Source: Bacillota bacterium
Lineage (GTDB): Bacteria; Bacillota; Thermosediminibacteria; Thermosediminibacterales; Thermosediminibacteraceae
NCBI GenBank assembly: GCA_003242255.1
Contig: QGUT01000038.1
Span: 1 to 12,891 of the forward strand
Length of the DNA stretch: 12,891 nt
Reading direction: 5' to 3'
The notes below the pieces were generated by a model. It was not told the DNA's origin. It did no database searches and was given only the letters and a program-made list of their open reading frames with translations. Both the position numbers and the translations under genes were made by a program. Shown here piece after piece: positions 1 through 4,906 of the stretch (the first letter of the stretch is position 1; each line of letters begins with the position of its first letter).

Positions 1-336
1 GCAATCATCCACGGCTTTCTCCTCATCCTAGGTTCACTTGGCTTTTTCCTCAAGTCCGCCGACGGTATCGGCACTGAATTATACAACGCCCTGATCACCT
101 TCAGCACGTACCCGAACTGGATATTCCAAGGAGCGGCCAAATGGATAATATTCACCGTAATCCCGGCGGGTTTCATCTCTTACGTCCCCGTGCAGGTGAT
201 TTATAACCGGGCTTACTTATGGATACTGGGGAGTCTGGGATTTGGTATACTCCTGAACGTCATCGGTTGCATCATCTTTTCACGGGGCCTTAAGTACTTT
301 GAAACCGGCAATACGTTCGTCCTGAGGGCGGATTGA
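1..336 (+). CDS. ABC-2 type transporter permease, C-terminal part (5' truncated by window)
   Basis: The frame is open from base 1 and ends at TGA 334-336, giving 111 residues of a hydrophobic membrane protein. At least three membrane-spanning stretches are visible: near residues 3-17, 46-60 (FTVIPAGFISYVPVQVI region) and 74-93. The pattern of aromatic-rich helix, the IPAGFISYVP-type segment and a final helix followed by GLKYFETGN resembles the C-terminal third of ABC-2 family permeases of the DUF990 type, which usually have about 260 residues and sit beside an ATPase and a second permease. By analogy it would be one membrane subunit of an ABC exporter; the substrate cannot be read from this fragment. 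The stop lies one base before the ATG of the next reading frame, so the two may be translationally coupled. The family call rests on motif resemblance only. Confidence 0.65.
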   Translation, partial: AIIHGFLLILGSLGFFLKSADGIGTELYNALITFSTYPNWIFQGAAKWIIFTVIPAGFISYVPVQVIYNRAYLWILGSLGFGILLNVIGCIIFSRGLKYFETGNTFVLRAD

Positions 337-337
337 T

Positions 338-649
338 ATGGCTGTTTCGCTTTTAACCTTGGGGCAGGCCTATCAGGAGCCCATGGGTGTTTACACACTT
401 TACACTGAAGCCGATATAATAAACACTTTGAAAGGGCTTATCCCGGAAAGGAGTGATTACAGGCACATTGAAGGAAACTCCGATGCTCACATAAAGGCGT
501 CACTCGTGGGAAGCTCGGTGTTGCTGGCCATCGAAGACGGAAGGCCCGTTTTGGGCACCTGGCAGGGTGGGCTTTTCTGCGAATTCGACGGACCAAGGAA
601 GAGGAAGGTATTTTTCAAGTGTGTTAACTCTGAGACTTCGCAGTCGTAG
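338..649 (+). pseudogene. YjbQ-family (UPF0047) protein lacking its N-terminal half
   Basis: The 103-residue frame matches the C-terminal half of YjbQ/UPF0047 proteins, reported to have thiamin phosphate synthase side activity. The run from residue 33 is typical: PERSDYRH, EGNSDAHIKASLVGSS, LGTWQG, CEFDGPRKRKVF. Family members usually have about 130-140 residues, with an H-[ST]-[ST]-A motif and a following NE-D region in the first half. Here the first ~24 residues (MAVSLLTLGQAYQEPMG...) do not resemble the family, and similarity resumes around EADIINTLKGL. The active-site histidine motif is therefore missing. The start has a reasonable ribosome binding site (GAGGGCGG, 324-331) and overlaps nothing, so a short protein could still be made, but a functional enzyme is unlikely. 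Most likely a deletion fused foreign or upstream bases to the 3' half. Confidence 0.7.
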
Positions 650-663
650 TTTGGCTCTGGCAT

Positions 664-783
664 TGTGTAAAAAATTATAGCCTTTGGCACGCTTTGTTGA
701 ATATGTTTAGCATCAGACAACCTACAGGTTTATTTATATTTCTGAGGACAAGGAGTTTTTATTCCCGGGATATTGTGGCATAC
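664..783 (+). pseudogene. Remnant of the 3' end of a CPBP-family protease gene
   Basis: These bases align with 1620-1745 inside the intact CPBP gene downstream. Reading from 670, the remnant encodes KNYSLWHALLNMFSIRQPTG, matching NSSIWYALLDVFSLEQPTG of the intact protein. A short deletion then removes the IWGY codons, LRTRS follows, and a one-base frameshift leads into IPGILWHT, the counterpart of IPGMLWHA, which holds the third conserved histidine motif. Many differences are at third codon positions, as expected of a once-functional paralogue. There is no start and the frame is broken, so it is not expressed as a protein. The remnant begins about 15 bases after the YjbQ-like stop. Confidence 0.8.
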
Positions 784-821
784 CTTAAGAGGGGGTTGTT
801 TTTGCATAATTAAAGAAAGTT

Positions 822-827
822 GGGAGG
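822..827 (+). promoter_or_regulatory. Ribosome binding site that places the CPBP start at GTG 834
   Basis: GGGAGG ends directly against the ATG at 828-830, leaving no spacer. The in-frame GTG at 834-836 has a normal 6-base spacing, so it is the better start. No convincing -35/-10 pair was found just upstream. Confidence 0.6.
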
Positions 828-833
828 ATGGTT

Positions 834-1784
834 GTGAATTATATTTCTTCTTTACTAGATGGGAAAGTGTTAAATATATTGCTTCATTTTTATAAGAGGT
901 TAAAAGAGACACCGTTGCTATTAGGGTACATAATCGTAGGGTTAGCAGTAACATTTGGTATTCGTGGTTTTCAGGGATTTGCTGTAGCCCTGAAGAATTT
1001 ACTTTTGTTATTGATCTGGGCTTTAATAATCAGGATTATGACAGAAGATTCTCCTGCTCCAGTCAAGGTAAAGAATCCCAAATTGGAGCTGTGTGTCGGA
1101 TTTACATTTTTTGTATATAACTTAATAATAGCTGTTTTGGTACATAATTACGTCAAGAATGCTTCTTTTGCAAGTAAAGTACATAGTTTTGGTGAATTTA
1201 TGCGCGATATTTTCTTGTTTTACAATCTGAATTATAAAACAGCAACAGTTATATCTGGAAATCTCATGAATGCTATTATAGTTACAATATTGATAACAAT
1301 TCCGATGATATTAATTTACGTATTAATGGGCTATAAATTCAGAGGAATGGGTTTTAATAGAGGGCACTGGAAGCTCACTTTTGTGCTTATTGCATTAAGT
1401 GTATTATTAGGTATTTATGAAGGACTTTATAAAAAAGCTGATTATAAGTTGCTTATAGTTGTATATTTTATTCATATATTTATAAACGGTCTGCCCGAGG
1501 AATTGTTTTATAGAGGTTTTTTACTTTCGCGATTAGAAGCTGTATTAAATAATTCACTCAATGCTTTGGTGATTTCTTCCATACTTTTTAGTGCGGGCCA
1601 TATACCTTCTCGGGTAATTCAATACAATTCTAGTATTTGGTACGCCTTGTTGGATGTTTTTAGCTTAGAACAGCCCACTGGTCTAATTTGGGGATATTTA
1701 TATTTGAGAACAAGGAGTATTATTCCCGGTATGCTGTGGCATGCTTCCTTTACAATATTGGGCCTGATATTTTTGGGATTATGA
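834..1784 (+). CDS. CPBP-family intramembrane metalloprotease
   Basis: The protein has 316 residues from GTG 834 (318 if ATG 828 is used) and about eight hydrophobic membrane segments. The conserved abortive-infection/CPBP (Rce1-like) region is C-terminal. Motif 1 is EELFYRG with E222, E223 and R227, motif 2 is FSAGH with H256, and motif 3 is PGMLWHASF with H303. All putative metal and catalytic residues are present, so it should be an active membrane-embedded protease or prenyl-protease-like enzyme. In bacteria such proteins process bacteriocins or leader peptides, give bacteriocin self-immunity, or have unknown substrates. No peptide gene is evident nearby. The gene is much more AT-rich than its neighbours: 1381-1440 has 16 G/C in 60 bases against 37 in 60 at 5281-5340 in valS. 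It lies between gene remnants, including two of its own family, which suggests acquired or decaying DNA. Confidence 0.85.
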   Translation: MNYISSLLDGKVLNILLHFYKRLKETPLLLGYIIVGLAVTFGIRGFQGFAVALKNLLLLLIWALIIRIMTEDSPAPVKVKNPKLELCVGFTFFVYNLIIAVLVHNYVKNASFASKVHSFGEFMRDIFLFYNLNYKTATVISGNLMNAIIVTILITIPMILIYVLMGYKFRGMGFNRGHWKLTFVLIALSVLLGIYEGLYKKADYKLLIVVYFIHIFINGLPEELFYRGFLLSRLEAVLNNSLNALVISSILFSAGHIPSRVIQYNSSIWYALLDVFSLEQPTGLIWGYLYLRTRSIIPGMLWHASFTILGLIFLGL

Positions 1785-1798
1785 AACTTTAATTAGCT

Positions 1799-1999
1799 TT
1801 GTTTCAAAAATTTGTTCCCTCTGCACCAATTTTTTTGTTTTCCGTTCATTCGTCAATTGAAAATGCAGCTTCAATAATTGGAATGCTAATAGCAACTTTT
1901 ACAATAGATGCTGTCGGTGCTCCTCTTTTATTTTTCATAAGTGGAATATTAACATTGGCAGCCTCAATGGTTTCAGTATTTTTATTGAAGCAGCCTTAA
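1799..1999 (+). pseudogene. MFS transporter remnant, C-terminal two helices only
   Basis: The 66-residue frame opens at a TTG without a ribosome binding site, 14 bases after the CPBP stop, and ends at TAA 1997-1999. From residue 15 the sequence FSVHSSIENAASIIGML, then a hydrophobic helix ending GAPLLFFISGILTLAASMVSVFLL, resembles the final two transmembrane helices of drug-efflux-type MFS transporters of about 400 residues. The short stretch before FSVHSSIEN does not match the R-G-R-V-F loop usual in the family, so the sequence is disrupted there. The other ten helices are absent. It is best read as the leftover 3' end of a deleted transporter gene. Confidence 0.7.
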
Positions 2000-2184
2000 G
2001 CCTTTTTCGAAGCCTTATTGGCTCATTTCTTTCGTAACTTCATTACCGGGGTTATTACATTTTATCTTATCGTTAACATATGTTTATTCAAGGGATATCG
2101 ACGGCGCAAAAAATTGACTATTATGAGATAAGGGGAAGGGCTTGATAAATACTTCTCCTTTATTTCATTATAATCCATTATCTT

Positions 2185-2230
2185 AACATTGCTTTTTGGT
2201 TATATAATCGTAGGATAAGCAGTAAAATGT
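2185..2230 (+). pseudogene. Probable fragment of the 5' region of a second or third CPBP gene
   Basis: A gap-free alignment places 2188-2229 against 914-955 of the intact CPBP gene with about 33 of 42 bases identical by hand count. In the matching frame the fragment reads LLFGYIIVG, stop, AV, against LLLGYIIVGLAV. Several changes are synonymous third-position changes. Similarity upstream of 2185 drops to near background. The fragment lies in the leader region of the phosphatase gene; nothing else was recognised at 2000-2184. With only ~45 bases the case is weaker than for the 664-783 remnant. Confidence 0.5.
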
Positions 2231-2264
2231 ACTAGCTCAAATAAACTTCCGGGGAGGGATATTT

Positions 2265-3614
2265 ATGAGGCAGTTTTTTAAGAAGAGCCTGGGACTGCTG
2301 CTTGTGGTAATGCTCCTTTCGCTGATCCTGACTTCGTACATAACAGTCGCCGAAGCTGCTCCTCCGGCAAAAAACGTTATTCTTTTCATCGGAGATGGTA
2401 TGGGTTACGGACATTTAACATTAGGAAGGATCTTCAAGGGAAACGCGCTGACCATGGACGGGTTCAACTATTACGGTACCGTCTCCACTTATCCCAACGA
2501 TCCTGTCGAAAAGTGGGTGACCGACTCGTCGGCGGCCGCCACAGCCATCGCCACTGGGGTAAAGACTTACAATTCTGCAATAAGCGTCGATGTTAATAAA
2601 AAGCCCGTTGAGACTATCTTAGAAATAGCCCAGAAGAAGGGCAAAGCTACTGGCCTTGTGACGACTACAAGGATAACCCACGCGACTCCAGCGGCGTTTG
2701 CGGCTCACAATGCTGACAGGGACGCCGAAAACGAAATAGCGGTGGATATGCTGAATCATAAGGTGGATGTGCTCCTGGGAGGCGGAATGCAGTACTTTAT
2801 TCCCAAAGAACAGGGTGGTAAGAGAGAAGACGGTCGGGACCTAATATCCGAGGCTAAAAAAATGGGTTATACGGTCGTTAAAAGCAGGGATGAAATGCTT
2901 AAAGTGACTCAGGGCAAATTGCTGGGCCTTTTCAAAATGAGTCATCTAAGTTTTGAAATCGATAGAGACTCTGGTAGGGAACCAAGCCTGGCCGAGATGA
3001 CGAAAAAGGCAATAGAGATTTTAAGCAAGGATAAGGACGGCTTTTTCCTCATGGTAGAGGGCGGCCGAATCGACCATGCAGCCCACATCCACGATGGGGC
3101 CGTGGTGGCGAGGGACGTTCTAGCTTTCGATGAGGCAGTTAAAGTAGCTTTGGATTTCGCAAAAGGCCGCAAGGATACACTGGTAATAGTCACGGCAGAC
3201 CACGAGACCGGTGGGCTATCAATCGGCGGCTACGGCCAGTACAACTTCAAACCCGAAGTGCTGAAGCTGCAGAAGAATTCTATCGAAGAAGTCATAGCTC
3301 CTAAACTGACTCCCGACAACATAAAGCAGGTCTTCTCCAACTACCTTGGCATTGAAGACATTACGATTGACGAAATGGAACTAATATTAAACGCCCTTAA
3401 GGAAAAAGATAAAAATCCGTCCGCGGTGGTAAATACTGTCGCCGATATTGTGAGCAAGCGGGCGCTGCTCGGCTGGACTTCCACCGCCCATACCGGTGCG
3501 GACGTTCCCGTTATGGCTTATGGTCCGTACGCCGATACATTTACAGGGCACATAGACAATACAGACATCTTTAAATTGATGGTACAGGCGATTGGAGTGA
3601 AAATATATAGATAA
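2265..3614 (+). CDS. phoA: Secreted alkaline phosphatase (PhoA family)
   Basis: The product hydrolyses phosphate monoesters outside the membrane to release inorganic phosphate (EC 3.1.3.1). It has 449 residues, normal for the family. A signal peptide is clear: basic MRQFFKK, a hydrophobic core at residues 9-26, and a likely cut after VAEA (31). The active site is complete: D44 in FIGDGMG, nucleophile S88 in VTDSSAAATA, H139 and T141 in THATP, E265, D270 and H274 in VEGGRIDHAAH, D312 and H313 in TADHETGG, and H409 in TAHTG. These correspond to the two-zinc and one-magnesium sites of the E. coli enzyme. The start ATG follows GGGGAGGG (2251-2258) by six bases. It stands alone with its own terminator. 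No clean promoter or Pho box was found. The neighbours give no clue to its physiology; phosphate scavenging is the default inference. Confidence 0.95.
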   Translation: MRQFFKKSLGLLLVVMLLSLILTSYITVAEAAPPAKNVILFIGDGMGYGHLTLGRIFKGNALTMDGFNYYGTVSTYPNDPVEKWVTDSSAAATAIATGVKTYNSAISVDVNKKPVETILEIAQKKGKATGLVTTTRITHATPAAFAAHNADRDAENEIAVDMLNHKVDVLLGGGMQYFIPKEQGGKREDGRDLISEAKKMGYTVVKSRDEMLKVTQGKLLGLFKMSHLSFEIDRDSGREPSLAEMTKKAIEILSKDKDGFFLMVEGGRIDHAAHIHDGAVVARDVLAFDEAVKVALDFAKGRKDTLVIVTADHETGGLSIGGYGQYNFKPEVLKLQKNSIEEVIAPKLTPDNIKQVFSNYLGIEDITIDEMELILNALKEKDKNPSAVVNTVADIVSKRALLGWTSTAHTGADVPVMAYGPYADTFTGHIDNTDIFKLMVQAIGVKIYR

Positions 3615-3637
3615 GGAGCCTTTCCGGCTCCTTTTTT
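3613..3637 (+). terminator. Rho-independent terminator of the alkaline phosphatase gene
   Basis: AAGGAGCC, a five-base loop TTTCC, then GGCTCCTT form an 8-bp perfect stem followed by more Ts. The stem starts inside the TAA stop codon of the phosphatase gene. Confidence 0.9.
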
Positions 3638-3779
3638 ATATCCTTCTCTTAAGGAGATGTCTGCTAAAATTATCGCGGGCATACCAATAATCCCGCTTGT
3701 AATGTGCCACAGTTTCGTTTAATAGTCTTTTATGTTAGGCAAGTTATAGTACCCATCTACAGCGGTAAAAAGCAGCTTA

Positions 3780-3808
3780 TTTACAAAAATTCTCCATTAT
3801 GCTAATAT
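3780..3808 (+). promoter_or_regulatory. Candidate promoter for the nucleotidyltransferase-HEPN gene
   Basis: TTTACA (3780-3785) and TAATAT (3803-3808) are separated by 17 bases, close to the vegetative sigma consensus. They lie about 40 bases before the start codons. The rest of 3638-3779 shows no gene I can support. Confidence 0.5.
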
Positions 3809-3846
3809 GAAACATAATAATAATTCCTACCATTATCTCATATGGA

Positions 3847-4587
3847 ATGATGTACATGGACATAAAAAGGGAGAAGGAAGAATACAAAGCCCTGTTGAAA
3901 AGTGAACTGGAAAGAATCACAGCAGAACTAAAAAAGCTCGGAGCGGAAAAAATATTGCTTTTCGGGTCTTATGCCGGTGGGCGTGAGGACCTTTTTACCG
4001 ATCTTGATATTATAGCTATTTTAAAGAGCGATTTGCCCTTTATCGAGCGGATAGGTTTTATCTATAGGAAAATAGCTCCTAGAGTAGCTGCGGATATAAT
4101 GGTTTATACGCCCGAAGAATGGGAAACTGTGAAGGAAAAGCCCTTTTTCAAGAAGGCTGTAGCTGAGGGGAGGGTGCTGTTTGAAGAAGGTAAGAGATGG
4201 TTGGAACAAGCAAAAGAAGACTTAAAGTGGGCCAGGATGCTGGCCGAACAAGGTGGCTATCATATCGCGTGCTTTTTAGCCCAGCAGGTGGCCGAAAAAG
4301 CCATTAAAGCTCTCTTGTATGCTATGGGAGAAACAATCGTCCTGGGACATTCGGTGAATGTATTAGCCCAAAAAGCCGCTCAATATAATGAGAAGATAAG
4401 AGAAAAGTGTGAAAAATGGTCTATATTAGACGGTTATTACATTCCGACAAGGTATCCTAATGGACTGCCGGACAGCATTCCTGCGAAGGTGTACAATAGG
4501 GAAATAGCAACTGAAGCTGTGGATTTGGCAGAGGATGCGGTTAATACGGTCGAAGGAATAATGAATAATTTTGAAAGGGAAAGTTGA
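3847..4587 (+). CDS. Nucleotidyltransferase (MNT)-HEPN fusion protein
   Basis: This 246-residue protein joins two domains more often encoded by adjacent genes. Residues ~15-112 form a minimal nucleotidyltransferase: GS at 40-41 in LLFGSYAGG, D52 and D54 in TDLDI, and a third acidic residue D83 in AADIMVY, so the metal-binding triad is intact. Residues ~117-242 form a HEPN domain: WLEQAKEDLKWA, then ACFLAQQVAEKAIKALLY, GHSV, and an IPTRYPNGLPDSIP segment typical of HEPN proteins of the Thermotoga TM0613 kind. The R-x4-6-H ribonuclease motif of toxin HEPN domains is not evident. In two-gene systems MNT can neutralise a HEPN toxin by adding AMP; here both would be in one chain. Starts are possible at 3847, 3850 or 3856; no good ribosome binding site decides, though GGAATG precedes 3856 by six bases. 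Its substrate is unknown. Confidence 0.85.
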   Translation: MMYMDIKREKEEYKALLKSELERITAELKKLGAEKILLFGSYAGGREDLFTDLDIIAILKSDLPFIERIGFIYRKIAPRVAADIMVYTPEEWETVKEKPFFKKAVAEGRVLFEEGKRWLEQAKEDLKWARMLAEQGGYHIACFLAQQVAEKAIKALLYAMGETIVLGHSVNVLAQKAAQYNEKIREKCEKWSILDGYYIPTRYPNGLPDSIPAKVYNREIATEAVDLAEDAVNTVEGIMNNFERES

Positions 4588-4592
4588 AATAG

Positions 4593-4621
4593 TTGACAAA
4601 CAAATAACCTGAAGGTAAAAT
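4593..4621 (+). promoter_or_regulatory. Vegetative promoter of the valS-folC operon
   Basis: TTGACA (4593-4598) matches the -35 consensus exactly, and TAAAAT (4616-4621) is one base from the -10 consensus, with 17 bases between. Transcription should start near 4628, just before the T-box leader. The -35 begins six bases after the stop of the preceding gene. Confidence 0.85.
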
Positions 4622-4639
4622 ATACATTAAAATTAAGAT

Positions 4640-4883
4640 TGCAAAGGCGCTGACGGGGAGGAGTAGGAAGCCCGCCCTTATAAAGAGAGGGAGGTCGAAG
4701 GCTGAAAGCCTCCTTAAGGGTAGCTTTCGAAGGTCGCCCCTGAGCTGCTTCGGCGAAAGAGTAGCCGGAGCCGGTTTTACCGTTAAATTTTCAAGAGCCC
4801 GGGTTTTATAATCCGGGAATTAAGGTGGTACCGCGAAAGGGGCCTTTCGTCCTTAAATCAGGGCGAAAGGCCTTAAATTTTTA
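4640..4883 (+). promoter_or_regulatory. T-box leader riboswitch, valine specific
   Basis: This leader senses uncharged tRNA-Val and lets transcription continue into valS when valine charging is low. The Stem I base pairs GGGG (4655-4658) with CCCC (4737-4740). Just inside lie the GGAGTAGG region and, on the 3' side, the specifier GUC (4733-4735) in GAAGGTCG, a valine codon. A Stem III hairpin CCCGG/CCGGG is at 4798-4817. The conserved T-box AAGGTGGTACCGCG is at 4822-4835, with TGG to pair with the tRNA acceptor end. TTAAGG (4820-4825) can pair with CCTTAA (4851-4856) as an antiterminator, and three of those 3' bases are also needed by the terminator. The specifier matches the downstream gene, which supports the assignment. 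Confidence 0.95.
4841..4880 (+). terminator. T-box conditional terminator before valS
   Basis: GGCCTTTCGTCCT (4841-4853) pairs with AGGGCGAAAGGCC (4860-4872) as a 13-bp stem with one G-T pair and a six-base loop, followed by TTAAATTTTTA. It is mutually exclusive with the antiterminator at 4820-4856. Confidence 0.9.
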
Positions 4884-4906
4884 TATATACCAAAGGAGGA
4901 GGAAGC

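Noticed and set aside
2055..2080. Possible Pho box before the alkaline phosphatase (TTACAT, TTAACA repeats).
   Set aside because: The repeats do not show the regular 11-base spacing of PhoP sites, and AT-rich DNA yields such words easily.
2143..2208. -10-like TATAAT words at 2169-2174 and 2203-2208 as phosphatase promoters.
   Set aside because: Available -35 words are 20 and 14 bases away, and the second TATAAT lies in the CPBP-like fragment. I could not choose one.
3636..3710. Short minus-strand reading from GTG (plus 3708-3710) with protein-like text HYKRDYWYARDNFSRHLLK.
   Set aside because: Only about 25 codons, no ribosome binding site, it overlaps the terminator T run, and I recognise no family. 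It may be the tail of a lost gene, but the evidence is too thin.
3657..3725. Plus-strand 22-codon hydrophobic frame behind AAGGAG.
   Set aside because: AAGGAG touches the ATG with no spacer, and nothing supports expression of this peptide.
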